64,000 bases of DNA from Symsagittifera roscoffensis (taxonomy: Eukaryota > Xenacoelomorpha > Acoela > Convolutidae): NCBI RefSeq assembly GCF_963678635.1, contig NC_087064.1, positions 25,090,189-25,154,188 of the forward strand, read 5' to 3'. Below, one piece after another: positions 21,760-33,880 of the stretch (the stretch's first letter is position 1; each line of letters begins with the position of its first letter). Made by a program: the position numbers and the translations under genes. The notes under the pieces were generated by a model. The model ran no database searches. It worked only from the letters and a program-made list of their open reading frames with translations, and was not told the origin of the DNA.

Positions 21760-22985
21760 TTTTTGGCATTTGCTCCAAAGGTTTTATGTTGAGCATTTGA
21801 TGATCTTTCTCCCAATAATATCAGTTCCCTTTTTTATTCCAAGTGAAATTGGAAAAGACATTTCTAATCTCCAGCTTTTTTTTCAGGCTTGGCCTAATGC
21901 AGCTATTCAACTGCATACTTTTGTGAATTCAGTCGAAAAGTGGAACCTTTTGAAAATCTTCCATAGGAGGAGCTAGAAAACCTTCGTTAAAATGCCTTGT
22001 TTTCGATGTTTTAACATAGGAACATGTTAAATTTGCATCAAATTAAAGATTTGTTTTTTGTATTCATTGCTTCGAGTCTTAACTTTATTGGAGCATTATT
22101 GAAAAGTTTTTCCTTTCTGATTTTTTTTGACGAGATGGAATGATAACAATCCTTGCCCTATTTCGATTTAATTGTAGCGAGCACGTTCCCTTTCCAGATT
22201 TCTTTGCATGCATTGCCAATAGATTCAGTTACTAATTTTTTTCTAGTGAAAAGCGAACAATCAACAATTTTCAGACTGAGATCTGGATCATCAGACAACA
22301 TGTAAAAAATAGGTATAGCTCGAATAATTTAAGCCGAATTTTAGAAGTCTTCGAATGATTTTAGGTCGAATTTTGCTATTTGGTAGTTTAATTTTTTTCT
22401 CAAATAAACAAATCAACGGCAAGCTTACCATAGAGTGAAAAATTTAACCTTGTTCCTAATGAGTTCACTCTATCAACCAAATGCTTCTGAAATTTTTCAA
22501 AACGATGTCCATGATAAACAAGTATTTCTTTAGGACTGATTGCTGACTGGTTAAATTCGATTGATATTTGTGCTTTATGAGGATATAAGCCATTTGCGTT
22601 GTAAACCATTGTATTGTTCAAATAAACTTCACATTTGAGAATAGAGAACATAGTAGATTGCTCAAATAGCTAAGTTAAGTTCTGATTGCTTATCTGAGTC
22701 ATCCTCTGACTTTGCTTTAGGCTCTGATTTTTCCTTGAAAGCATCAATTCACCTATATTTGTTGTGTGTACATTTCTTTATGTTCTGATTTTTTGGAAGT
22801 TTAAAATTTTTTTCATTTCTTGTGCGTAAAAAGAAAACATTTTCTCCAAAACTGGGACTAATCAAAATCTCCAACAGAAAATTGTCAAAAGTCTATACTA
22901 ATAACGGCTACCTCGTTGTATACAATGGTTTATTTGATTTGTTAGAAGTAACTTCGCAAGAGCGACTAATTTTCGATCTTATTTT
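21760..22985 (-). pseudogene. MCP: Major capsid protein remnant, unit 2
   Basis: Same blocks as in unit 1. The frame 22651-22400 gives 83 open codons covering the 'VYLNNTMVYNANGLYPHK' block and the following KEILVYHGHRFEKF; the C-terminal LGERSSN block is near 21815. 'FHRRS' sequence near 21965 replaces the unit 1 version. Confidence 0.65.
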
Positions 22986-23029
22986 TTGAGAAATGTTTCT
23001 ACTAGTCCTACGCTTAGGATAATTTTCCC

Positions 23030-23340
23030 CTCCCAATTATTTCCAAACTGCTTTCGTTCGGCTTTTGCAAATAAGTTAGATTTTTTTTCATCCACACAAC
23101 TTCTTTATCTCTAGAGTTGCAATTTCAAATAAGTCTTCTCCTGTTTTTTTTTGCAGCTGCGATTTTATGTTTATTAAAAAAGGGAATAGCAGTTTCCCCA
23201 AGATGTGCAACAACTTGTTGAGGAACATCTTATCTACTGAAACATAAATTCCGTTACCTGGACGTTTCCGATTTTTGTCAGTAATGGCTACAAGTATACC
23301 AACAAAACTTACATTCAATCCAGGTTCATTATGCATTGGT
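23030..23340 (-). pseudogene. Putative minor capsid remnant, unit 2
   Basis: Frame 23336-23088 (82 codons) with KKTGEDLFEIATLEIKKLCG, one of the cleaner copies. Confidence 0.35.
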
Positions 23341-24065
23341 TCAATCTGTGTTTTTCCTTAAGAACACTTCTATCATCTATGAGAGATTTTTAAATCGTTT
23401 TATGACAAATGGGCTGGTGAGAGATTTCAATTGTAACTCTTTTATTGAGTTTAAATTTTTTTTTCTGTTGTGTGGGAGATTTTTTCCTCAGAAACGTTTT
23501 AGTACAATGAAGATTACAATATTTTCGAAACGGCAACCTCCTAGTCTCCTTTAAGATGTTTTTCTTCCGGTAGGAAGTTTGTAAGAGAATTCAGACTAAT
23601 ATTCCAGTAACAAAGCAGCTTTAGAAAATAGCTCACTTTTAACAAAGTTCATGGGCACTGATTGAAAGAAATTTAATTTACCAAAAGTTTTACTTTTCAT
23701 ATAAAAATTTCTTCGATTTCTTTTTACAAAATTTTCCTTCCTCGAGTTCTTTGATGATATATGTTGCCGATTTGTCTGTCAATTTTGATGATATTTCAAT
23801 TATTTCAAAAGTAAACTGTGACTTTATCTATTTTGAAACGAAACACTTTTTCGAGATTCTTCTTCTGTTACCAGTTTTGAGTTTTGGTTCAATATATTTC
23901 ATGAACGATATGTTAAACAAAAATTATAAAAAAGTGAATAAATTTCAAATCTCAAAAAAAGTTATAGATTTGAATTAAAACTCATTTTTGAGCTTAAAAA
24001 ATTTTTCTTTCGTGTAGGGGAGTTCTTTTTGCGTTATTTCTAAATTTTTTTTTGATATGTTACTA
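23341..24065 (-). pseudogene. Unrecognised basic frames, unit 2
   Basis: Counterpart of 14731-15480, more broken. Plus-strand frames here (23336-23554, 23751-23978) are Phe-rich and look like shadows. Confidence 0.25.
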
Positions 24066-24189
24066 CGTCTTTCTTCGAAAGGCCCTGAAGCTTTCCTCTG
24101 AATTTTTTTACCAAATGTTTGTTCAAAAATTGAATGAAATTTTTTGGACAATTGAGAATGAATTGTTTAGACCTCTTAGGGATGTTTTT

Positions 24190-24850
24190 TGAAATTTCGG
24201 CAGAATAGGGACTTTTTGTGTAATCATCGTCTAAAAACGTTGTCTCTGATTCTGGTTTAAAAAGTTTTAGAGCCTGTTAGAGCTGAATCACTGTTTGAGC
24301 CAAATATAAGTGAAACAACTGTTTTTAGGGTTAAACCAATAATTAAATGACCATAGGGATCTGATGTTGCATCTTGGTACCACTTTTTCATTTGAGTTCT
24401 TTGACCTAGTTTTTGACTAAGGGTTTTTAATTGTAAAGCAGCTCTCGGTGATTTGAACAAGACTATGCATGTATTCTATAACTCTACATCTCTTCCCAAT
24501 TTTCTTTGATGCAATATGTTGCGTTTGGGGTGTATTGTATTTAGACTCCTGTGTCTTCCAGCAGTGGCCATTTTCACGAACTGCTGCTGAGTTTGAATTT
24601 TTTTCACAAGAATCGTCAAATATAAGCATATCCTTAATTCCTTCCCTAAAACGATTTTCAATCCAGTCAAAGTCTACTCCCTGGATAATTATGAGATTTT
24701 TTTCTGTGCATTTTACTATAAAGCTGTTGGTAATGTTTGTGAAAGTAGAACAAATTTGTGGAATGCTGGTTGAAATGCACCGTTTTTCAATCAATTGAAA
24801 TGATGGCGAGTTTTTCCAGATCCTCTTGGACCATAGAGGTAAAGAAAAAT
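24190..24850 (-). pseudogene. Packaging ATPase (FtsK/HerA, A32-like) remnant, unit 2
   Basis: Minus-strand order: a P-loop LYGPRGSGKT (about 24833-24805), an intermediate block VDFDWIENRFREGIKDML leading into the Walker B IFDDS (about 24690-24615), then MFKSPRAALQLKTLSQ and WYQDATSDPYGHLIIGLT (24460-24340). This is the domain order of Polinton/adintovirus DNA-packaging ATPases, including the 'lFK.PRda.Q…tla' and 'eaY.DATskpyGyLl.dl' motifs. The blocks lie in different frames, separated by stops. Its role in an intact element would be to pump the genome into the capsid. Confidence 0.7.
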
Positions 24851-24885
24851 TCGTTCCTATTTAACTTTTATTTTATTCATAGCCT

Positions 24886-25000
24886 TGGAAAAGGTAAAAT
24901 ACAACCGACTGTACTTGATAGCTACCAAAGCTGACTTGGAGAAGGTATAATACCACCGATAAGATAGCTACCGAAGCTTACTTTTTCTTCATTTCTTGTG
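24886..25000. repeat. Two imperfect 56-bp direct repeats beside the ATPase
   Basis: 'gtaaaatacaaccgac'/'gtataataccaccgat' and 'gatagctaccaaagct'/'gatagctaccgaagct' mark two copies. The same pair is present next to the ATPase in units 3, 4 and 5 (32460-32570, 41295-41400, 48920-49025). Confidence 0.7.
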
Positions 25001-25132
25001 GATAACCTTACTCGAAAAATTTCACTTGCTAACATCAAAACTATAGCAAAAAATGGCACCGAAAACTGAGAGAGCTTTTTTACATGTACTCAAAACATTT
25101 CCTTGATTTTTATCAAAACAATTTCCTTTTTT

Positions 25133-25560
25133 TCAATAAATTGCAAAAAAAATTGTTTCATTTTTTTCGTTAAGATGCGAAACTGTTTCAATTTTAGTGA
25201 CTGAAGTCTCCGTTTTCTTTAAATTTTTGTAAGAATTTGACTTTGTTTCATTGCAAAGTTTTGAAGTGACCTTTTTCGAGCTGTGAGCTGTGCCGTACAC
25301 TATAACCCCCACTGCAGGTTTGACTGAATATGACTGAATATGACATAACAGATGACCAAGTGATCCAAGTTGGTCATCTGTTATGGGTAATCGAATAATA
25401 TGTTGATATTTGAAATCCATTTGCATCAATTTCGTCATGTGCAAAATTTGGATTGGGATGTCCTTCCGTGCCAAAAACACTCCACATAATGTTTCTGGCG
25501 ATTGGATTTCTACTAAAATAGGCAAAACTTTACCAAGTACATAAGGTTGCAGTTTTGCAC
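25133..25560 (-). pseudogene. Gene Y, unit 3 version
   Basis: The KLQPYVLGKV start seen in unit 2 is present at about 25555, but a one-base deletion (25530 region) shifts into a 130-codon frame (25525-25133) containing QILHMTKLMQMDFKYQHIIR and DDQLGSLGHLLCHIQSYSV. The alternative, unshifted phase reads …NPIARNIMWSVFGT… and stops sooner. Comparison with unit 5 does not settle which phase was coding. Not recognised; it sits immediately upstream of the ATPase, same strand. A 16-bp perfect hairpin lies inside it. Confidence 0.4.
25344..25385. repeat. Perfect 16-bp-arm hairpin inside gene Y
   Basis: Left arm cataacagatgaccaa (25344-25359), 10-base loop, right arm ttggtcatctgttatg (25370-25385). 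Arms are exactly complementary. A short direct repeat 'tgactgaata' x2 precedes it. Confidence 0.9.
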
Positions 25561-26760
25561 TGAGAATATGATTCTGAATATGAATTTAGAGTGAGCAAAA
25601 ACAAGAATAATGACTGATTTAGAGGTGAGAGATGAGGTAGTTGACGGCAGGTAAGTGGAAAATGTTTTTTTTTGTTATGAGTGAGGTGTACCTTCAAATG
25701 GCTGCGGCTTTAACCAATCAGAATGATTTAATATGGTCGGTTGTCGTGTCCAAATAGGTTTCAGCTAGCTTTCATGGACATTTTATAAAAAATGTCGTGT
25801 CCAAGCAGAAATAAAGCTTCCTTATAGGAACATAGTGGAGTATCCAATAATAGTCTACTTTTTAAGATCTTCAATCTTTCAAATGAACAAAAGTTCACGC
25901 AAAAGCAAAAGCAAAATTTAAAAAAATATAATGTTAGCTCTAAAAATGAAAAATTGACAATATCAGTAACAAAAGAAGAAAAAAGTTATTGATTTTGATC
26001 TAAAAACTCGAAGTTTATGATTTTTTCAAAGCCAACCTCAGAAAGTTGTATTCCAAACCTGATCATGCTATGAACTTTGAAAATCTTAAAAAACGGAACA
26101 AGCAAAAAGTTTCCACAAATATGGGCATGTTAACATCGGGCATGTGATAAAAAGAGTGTTTGATAATTATCAAACGACCTTTCGATTAATTTCAAATTTC
26201 TGAGAAAAAAATAAATTTTTCTTCCTTCTCAGGTGTAATTCAGCTGTTTGCTCGAAACTCTCATACCAAACAGGGTATATAACTATTGGTTCAAAAAAAA
26301 GCTTTTTTTATTAAGATTCTTTAAGAAGAACTTTACTTAGTCATTTAACTCTGTTTTGTACAATGAAAACGTCCAAAAAATTTTAAAAATTTAATAGTGA
26401 ACGTCCTTTTTGTGATTTAAAAAATTCAATTAGATTTTTTCATTTTCCTGTAGAGTAACTCGAGCAAAACGCAAAGGTTTTCTGAAAGTCATTTTTTTGA
26501 ATAGTTTCTATTGCTTGATATCGAAAAAAAATGTTATTTAAAGAATTCTCGATTCTCATTGGTTGATTTTTCTTAATCGACAGAGAAATAATAATTATCT
26601 CACTTTGTCGATTTCTCCTAATTGACAGAAAAAGCATATTTATCTCACTCTGCTTTCCTTTTACACGGAAAGCGACTGTTCTATAATTTGCCTAACCAGT
26701 TGATAACATTTTCAAAAAATCCGAACCTTTCGAAGTAAGTGAAAAGTTTATTTAAATTCT
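25561..26760. other. Spacer upstream of polB, unit 3
   Basis: Non-coding, between divergent gene Y (-) and polB (+). It contains the palindrome at 26158-26175, and 'tcgacagag'…'ctctgtcga' inverted 9-mers around 26577-26610. If the element once had terminal inverted repeats, the tandem junction should be here, but no long inverted repeat was found by eye. Confidence 0.45.
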
Positions 26761-29405
26761 TGAGACAATTTCAACCTCCCATTTTCGTAAGTATTGTATA
26801 ATTTCACTTGTTTTTGGTGCATGCTAAACCTCCCACTTTTTTGAGATGCCGTCACTCAACAGGATTGATAACGTAAATTGACAGGACTTCGACAAAGAGG
26901 ACAAGAGAGCTACTGCAGCAAAAATTGTGTGCGAGGAATTATTTCTTGTCCAGAAGGTAATTAATATACTTGCAACAAGCAAGAAAAAAGCTTCCATATG
27001 AACAAGAAGCACGTACAGCCAATTCTGAATTGAACAAACTATGCATCATGTGATGAAAATTTCCTATCTAATATTCACTCCAGCAACATCGCAAGAAAAA
27101 TCACGAGTTAAAAGCAAGGAAAAGAGTGACTCTGTTGCTAATTGGAATAAAATATGGAAAACGAGGAGGCTAGTGATCTGCTGCGAGTTGAGTTGAATGC
27201 CTGACAACTTTTCTTGACAGTTACCTAGATGGAAAACAGACGCCAGTAGGTACCAACTTCCAAATTTTGAAACTAGATCCTATTCTAGTTAATGAAAATT
27301 TGGATTAAGATTGCCCTGGGATTTTTATTACGTAACATATATATTGGTGAATATTGTCATTTTTACGTTCATGAAAAAGCAAATTTTTTTTGTGAGTATC
27401 TTTTGATTTTTTTAAACTGAGTTGACGTTTATAAAGATTAAAGTCATTAAGCAAGATATCATCCAGGAAAGTACAAAAGAAAAACAAACTTTAAAATGGC
27501 GAATAAAATTGATAAACATTGTAACAATTTTGCGTGACTGCTTGAAAAAGTACCCAGATACATTGGGATGTCCAGTTTCCTGAACCATTTCTAACAAATC
27601 ATCAAGTAAACTGTTTGATTTTGGATTCGAGGCAGCAACCATACACTGATAAGTTGTGTTTGTTTCGAATGCTTGCAATTCAATTGCATCGAACAATTAG
27701 ACTTGAAACAACCAAGATTTTTAATGATTTTCTTGGAAAACTGGGATTTGATCTGAAACTTTTTTGTGAGTTTTTGATGGTTAATCTGCCAACAATTGAA
27801 GATTTTGTTGTGAAAAACATCATCAATTACATGATCGACATTTGAGATGGAGAATTAGTGGGAAAATTAGCTGGGAGAAGTATTGGCAAACACGAGAACT
27901 CAGTAAAGCTTCTGCCATAAAACAATCACATTGTTTACGTCTTTATTATCGAGAAATTCTTCGAATGCTTCCGATGCCCATCTTGCAATACCCGTTTTAA
28001 ACAATTTGAAATTTCAACAAGATTTTCTACGATGCAAAAAGCGAACGAAAAACGTATATACCAAATTAATTACAATTTACAATAGACCTTAATTGAAGAG
28101 CTTGATGAATTCAATATTTAATGTACCAGAGAACAAAAGTAAATTCTGTTCTTTAGTATACTAAATTCGATTTTCAGCGTTCTCATTGATCGAGATAATT
28201 TCAATAAAAAAGAAGCAATAGCGTAAAAAAACGAATGCAGCGAGAAAGAGAAAAACAGAACAATCCATTTTTTTCCACTTTCTCGGGATTCCGAAAAAAC
28301 AAAAGATTGATTTGATGCAAAATATCGAGAGATATCCCAAAATTCTAGCATTATTTGGAATCAACGGTGGTCAGTATGAAACAAATCACCTTAAATTATA
28401 TCTCATCCATTAACTATCCACCGAAAAGTAAATTGAAGCCTCAATTATCATGAAAGCGAACAAGTTGATTTCCTTCAAACTTGGAGATATTCAGCTTTTA
28501 GACCTTATGAAGTTTCTGATTGGAGCTGCTTTTTTAGACTCTTTCCTGAAAACTTACAAGGACAGCGAGATGAAGAAGTTTTTTCCACACGAGTGGTTTG
28601 ATACTCCGACAAGCTCGATGAAGAACAACTAACGTCGTATGATGAGATTTACAACAACCTGAAGAACAGCAGCCTCTCGATAAAGCGTATGACGGTTTTC
28701 AGAAGCTTCTAAAAACTGAGTTAACTGAAAAGCAAGCAAGGAAAAAGTTCGGGCTGAAAACCACATTAATGGAAAACTACACCTATCTGAATTCTATCTA
28801 AGATGAGAGATGACAACATTTCGCAGTTTTCTATGGTGGTATAATAACAAACCGTTGTTCCTACCCTTCAAGCTATTCAGAAAAGGATTGAATTTTATCA
28901 TGAAAAACAGATAGACTTGCTGAAGCTCGGCTTCACACACCGAATCTAGCAAATAGCTGTCTATATATGTTAATTGACTTTAAGTTTTACCCCTTCTTCT
29001 GGAGTAATAGTGACTCGCTTGAAAAAATATGGGAAAAAATGACGAGTGGTCCCTGTATTGTTTTCACAAGGGAGGTAATAGAAAACGAGATGTTTATTCG
29101 AATGTCAAAAAATTTGTGTAAATTAATCGTTGATATTGATGCCAGTTAGTTATATCCTTATTCCATGTGTATGCCCACAGGTTTGTATGCGAGATGAAAC
29201 TACAATGAAGAAAAATATATATTCAAGGCAAGGCAGTATCGGGTTCGTACGTTTGAGAACATGGTTAAGTCGTTTTTTTTTTTCAAGCCACCAGGCCTGA
29301 ATGTAAAATTGACACTTCGCGAACAAAGAAAAGTTGACAGCTTCAGTGCTGATCGTTAATTCAACCATTGTAAAACTGTTTTTGAAGCAATGAGTTTTTA
29401 TTTTC
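26761..29405 (+). pseudogene. polB: Maverick protein-primed DNA polymerase B remnant, unit 3
   Basis: Broken but collinear blocks: AAKIVCEELFLVQKVI region (26910), PWDFYYVTY-like segment (27310), LCLFRMLAIQLHRT and LPTIEDFVVKNIINYMIDI (27615-27845), ECFRCPSCNTRF (27965), a YNNLKNSSLSIK region (28655), VPTLQAIQKRIEFYH (28860), then motif A reading DIDAS-stop-LYPYSM (29135-29165) and KLTASVLIV…STIVKLFLKQ (29320). These are the exonuclease-to-palm blocks of Polinton polymerases as I recall them. At 29405 the sequence jumps to the capsid gene, so the rest of the palm and the thumb are missing. Confidence 0.75.
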
Positions 29406-30560
29406 ATTTGAAATTGGAAAAGACATTTCTAATCTCCAGCTTTTTTTTCAGGCTTGGCCTAATGCAGCTATTCAACTGCATACTTTTGTGAATTCAGTCA
29501 AAAAGTGGAAATTTTTGAAAATCTTCCATGGGAAGAGCTAGAAAACCTTCGTTAAAATGCCTTGGTTTCGATGTTTTAACATAGGAACATGTTAAATTTG
29601 CATCTAATTAAAGATTTGTTTTTTGTATTCATTGCTTCGAGTTTTAACTTTATTGGAGCATTATTGAAAAAACTTTCCTTTCTGATTTTTTTTGACGAGA
29701 TAGAATGATAACAATCCTTGCCCTATTTCGATTTAATTGTAGCGAGCACGTTTCCTTTCCAGATTTCCTTGCATGCATTGCCAATAGATTCAGCTACTAA
29801 TTTTTTTCTAGTGAAAAGCGAACAATCAACAATTTTCAGACTGAGATCTGGATCATCAAACAACATGTAAAAAATAGGTATAGCTCGAATAACTTTAAGC
29901 CGAATTTTACAAGTTTTCGAATGATTTTAGGTCGAATTTTGTTATTTGTTAGTATAATTTTTTTCTCAAATAAACAAATCAACGGCAAGCTTACCATAGA
30001 GTGAAAAATTTAACCTTGTTCCTAATGAGTTCACTCTATCAACCAAATGCTTCTGGAAATTTTTCAAAACGATGTCCATGATAAACAAGTATTTCTTTAG
30101 GACTGATTGCTGACTGGTTAAATTCGTTCGATATTTGTGCTTTATGAGGATATAAGCCATTGGCGTTGTAAACCATTGTAATGTTCAAATAAACTTCACA
30201 TTTGAGAATAGAGAACATAGTAGATTGCTTAAATAGCTAAGTTAAGTTCTGGTTGCTTATCTGAGTCATCCTCTGACTTTGCTTTAGGCTCTGATTTTTC
30301 TTTGAAAGCATCAATTCACCTATATTTGTTGTGTGTACATTTCTTTATGTTCTGATTTTTTGGAAGTTCAAAATTTTTTTCATTTCTGGTGTGTAAAAAG
30401 AAAAAATTTTCTCCAAAACTGGGAAATCTCCAAAATCTCCAACAGAAAATTGTCAAAAATCTATAGTAATAAGGGCTACCTCGTTGTATACAATGGTTTA
30501 TTTGTTTTGTTAGAAGTAACTTCACAAGAGCGACTAATTTTCGATCTTATTTTTTGAGAA
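29406..30560 (-). pseudogene. MCP: Major capsid protein remnant, unit 3, C-terminus deleted
   Basis: Begins at 'gaaattggaaaagacatttc', so the LGERSSN C-terminal block is lost. The middle and N-terminal blocks (…NNTMVYN-like at about 30180, HKAQISNEFNQSA phase-shifted) remain. Confidence 0.6.
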
Positions 30561-30599
30561 ATGTTTCTACTAGTCCCACGCTTAGGATAATTTTCCCCT

Positions 30600-30910
30600 C
30601 CCAATTATTTCCAAACTATTTTCGTTCCAATATCCTTTGCAAATTAGTTAGATTTTTTTTCATCAACACAACTTCTTTATCTCTAGAGTTGCAATTTCAA
30701 ATAAGTCTTCTCCTGTTTTTTTTGTAGCTGCGATTTCCTGTTTATTATTAAAGGGAATAGCAGTTTCCCCAAGATGTGCAACAACTTGTTGAGGAACATC
30801 TTATCTACTGAAACATAAATTCCGTTAACTAGACGTTTCCGATTTTTGTCAGTAATGGCTACAAGTATATCAACAAAACTTGCATTCAATCCAGGTTCAT
30901 TATGCATTGG
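30600..30910 (-). pseudogene. Putative minor capsid remnant, unit 3
   Basis: Frame 30907-30683, beginning MHNEPGLNASFVDILVAITD and ending in a frameshifted Lys/Gln-rich stretch. Confidence 0.35.
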
Positions 30911-31640
30911 TTCGATCTGTGTTTTTTCTTAAGAACACTCCTATCATCTATGAGAGATTTTTAAATCGTTTTAGGACAAATGGGCTGGTGAGAGACTTCA
31001 ATTGTAACTCTTTTATTGAGTTTAAATTTTTTTTTCTGTTGTGTGGGAGATTTTTTCCTCAGAAACGTTTTAGTACAATGAAGATTACAATATTTTCGAA
31101 ACGGCAACCTCCCAGTCTCCTTTAAGATGTTTTTCTTTCCGGTAGGAAGTTTGTAGAAGAATTCAGACTAATATTCCAGTAAAAATTGAAAGCAGCTTTA
31201 GAAAATAGCTCACTTTTAAAAAAGTTCATGAGCACTGATAGAAAGAAATTTAATTTACCAAAAGTTTTACTTTTCATATGAAAATTTCTTTGGCTTTTTT
31301 TTACAAAATTTTTCTTCCTTGAGTTCTTTGATGATATATGTTGCCGATTTGTTTGTCAATTTTGATGATATTTCAATGATTTCAAAAGTAAACTGTGACT
31401 TTATCTATTTTGAAACGAAACATTTTTTCGAGATTCTTCTTCTATTACCAGTTTTGAGTTTTGTTTCAATATATTTCATGAACGGTTTGTTAAACAAAAA
31501 TTATAAAAAAAGTGAATAAAATTCAAATCTCAAAAAAAGTGATAGATATGAATTAAAACTCATTTTTGAGCTTAAAAATATTTTCTTTTGTGTAGGGGAG
31601 TTCTTTTCGCGTTATTTCTAAATTTTTTTTTGATATTTTA
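30911..31640 (-). pseudogene. Unrecognised basic frames, unit 3
   Basis: Counterpart of 14731-15480, with no long frame left on the minus strand. Confidence 0.25.
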
Positions 31641-31779
31641 CTACTTCTTTCTTCGAAAGGCCCTGAAGCTCTCCTCTGATTTTTTTTACCAAACATTCGT
31701 TCAAAAATTGAATGAAATTTTTTGGACAATTGAGAATGAATTGTTTAGACCTCTTAGGGATGTTTTTCGAAATTTCGGC

Positions 31780-32425
31780 AGAATAGGGACTTTTTGTGTA
31801 ATCATCGTCTAAAAACGTTGTCTATGATTCTGGTTTAAAAAGTGTTAGAGCCTGCTAAAACTGAATCACTGTTTGAGCAATATCTAAGTGAAACAACTGT
31901 TTTTAGGGTTAAACCAATAAATAATTGACCATTGGGATCTGATGTTGCATCTTGGTACCACTTTTTCATTTGAGTTCTTTGACCTAGTTCTTGACTTAAG
32001 GTTTTTAGTTGTAAAGCACCTCTCGGTGATTTGAACAAGACTATGCAGGTATTTTATAACTCTACATCTCTTCCCAATTTTCTTTGATGCAATATTGCGT
32101 TTGGGGTGTATTGTATTTAGACTCCTGTGTCTTCCAGCAGTGGCCATTTTCACGAACTGCTGCTGAGTTTGAATTTTTTTCACAAGAATCGTCAAATATA
32201 AGCATATCCTTAATTCCTTCCCTAAAACGATTTTCAATCCAGTCAAAGTCTACTCTCTGGATAATTATGAGATTTTTTTCTGTGCATTTTACTTTAAAAA
32301 TTGTTGGTAATGTTTGTGAAAGTAGAACAAATTTGTGGAATGCTGGTTGAAATGCACCGTTTTTCAATCAATTGAAATGATGGCGAGTTTTTCCAGATCC
32401 TCTTGGACCATAGAGGTAAAGAAAA
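31780..32425 (-). pseudogene. Packaging ATPase remnant, unit 3
   Basis: P-loop GPRGSGKT at 32409-32386 within a 66-codon frame (32568-32368) that ends right after it. WIENRFREGIKDMLIFDD is open in frame 32367-32062. LFKSPRGALQLKTLSQELGQ and KKWYQDATSDPNGQLFIG are in frame 32038-31835. The three parts are out of phase with one another. Confidence 0.7.
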
Positions 32426-32588
32426 ATTCGTTCGTATTTAATTTTTATTTTATTCATAGCCTTGGAGAAGGTAAAATACAACCGACTGTACTTGATAGCT
32501 ACCGAAGCTGACTTGGAGAAAGTAAAATACAACCGATAAGATAGATACCGAAGCTGACTTTTCTTCATTTCTTGTGGATAACCTTACT

Positions 32589-33880
32589 TAATTATCTCAC
32601 TCTGTCGATTTCTCTTTGCACTGAGAAAATGATTTTGAATATGAATTTAGAGTGAGCAAAAACAAGAATAATGACTGATTTGGAGGTGAGAGATGAGGTA
32701 GTTGACGGCAGGTAAGTCGAAAATGTTTTTTTTTGTTATGAGTGAGGTGTAACTTCAAATCAAGTGTGTGGGTGTAACCAATAAGAATGATTTAATATGG
32801 TCGGTTGTCGTGTCCAAATAGGTTTCAGCTATCTTTCATAGACATTTTATAAAAAATGTCGTGTCCAAGCAGAAATAAAGCTTCATTATAGGAACATAGT
32901 GGAGTATCCAATAATAGTCTACTTTTTAAGATCTTCAATCTTTCAAATGAACAAAAATTCACGCAAAAGCAAAAGCAAAAATTAAAAATAATTAATGTTA
33001 GCTCTAAAAATGAAAAATTGACAATATCAATAACAAAAGAAGAAAAAAGTTATTGATTTTGATCTAAAAACTCGAAGTTTATGATTTTTTCAAAGCCAAC
33101 CTCTTAAAGTTGTATTCCAAACCTGATCATGCTATGAACTTTGAAAATCTTAAAGAACGGAACAAGCAAAAAGTTTCCACAAATATGGGCATGTTAACAT
33201 CGGGCATGTGATAAAAAGAGTGTTTGATAATTATCAAACGACCTTTCAATTAATTTCAAATTTCTGAGAAAAAAATAAATTTTTCTTCCTTCTCAGGTGT
33301 AATTCAGCCGTTTGCTCGAAACTCTCATACCAAAGTAGGTATATAATTATTGGTTCAAAAAAAAGCTTTTTTTATTAAGATTCTTTAAGTAGAACTTTAC
33401 TTAGTCATTTAACTCTGTTTTGTACAATGAAAACGTCCAAAAAATTTTAAAAATTTAATAGTGAACGTCCTTTTTGTGATTTAAAAAATTCAATTAGATT
33501 TTTTCATTTTCTTGTAAAGTAACTCGAGCAAAACGCAAAGGTTTTCTGAAAGTCATTTTTTTGAATAGTTTTAAAGTTTTCTATAAACTAATAAGTAATC
33601 ACTAATAGAAAATGCTAGACTGTGATTGCTTGATATCGAAAAAAAATGATATTTAAAGAATTCTCGATTCTCATTGGTTGATTTTTCTTAATCGACAGAC
33701 AAATAATAATTATCTCACTCTGTCGATTTCTCCTAATTGACAGAAAAATCATATTTATCTCACTCTGGTTTTCTTTTACACGGAAAGCGACTGTTCTATA
33801 ATTTGTCTAACCAGTTGATAACATTTTCAAAAAATCCGAATCTTTCGAAGTAAATGAAAAGTTTATTTAAATTCTTGAGA
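32589..33880. other. Spacer upstream of polB, unit 4
   Basis: Non-coding. Palindrome at 33222-33239. Nearly identical to 41990-43240 of unit 5. Confidence 0.5.

Larger units (their letters stand above)
15811..25010. mobile_element. Maverick/Polinton array unit 2 (degenerate, longest gene X copy)
   Basis: Collinear with unit 1 but carrying an extra 1.66 kb (about 17194-18853) that includes the upstream part of gene X, the repeat shared with 5430-5945 and a gene Y exon. It also retains the complete ATPase region. The sequence is otherwise nearly identical to unit 1, for instance over 18854-21760 against 10278-13200. Confidence 0.8.
25011..32588. mobile_element. Maverick/Polinton array unit 3 (polB-rich type)
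   Basis: Gene Y, spacer, a long polB remnant (+), then a direct join to the middle of the major capsid gene (-), putative minor capsid, unknown frame, ATPase (-). It lacks the retroelement fragment of units 1, 2 and 4. Unit 5 has the same architecture. Confidence 0.8.

Noticed and set aside
24469-24798. Plus-strand 109-codon frame, also in units 3-5
   Set aside because: Exactly antisense to the ATPase Walker B region. The ATPase motifs explain the conservation.
27412-27696. Minus-strand 94-codon frame with homologues in units 5 and 6
   Set aside because: Overlaps the plus-strand polB block LCLFRMLAIQLHRT. The sense strand carries recognisable motifs.
29135-29165. TAG inside motif A as a recoded glutamine (alternative genetic code)
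   Set aside because: TAA, TGA and further TAG codons plus frameshifts interrupt the same gene, and the intact 834-codon gag shows no internal in-frame TAG, so decay is the simpler explanation.
32368-32568. P-loop frame taken as a parvovirus-like NS1 or SF3 helicase
   Set aside because: The blocks downstream of the P-loop (FDD Walker B, then FKSPRGALQ and YQDATSDPNG) follow the packaging ATPase pattern of Polintons, and capsid and polB remnants lie next to it.
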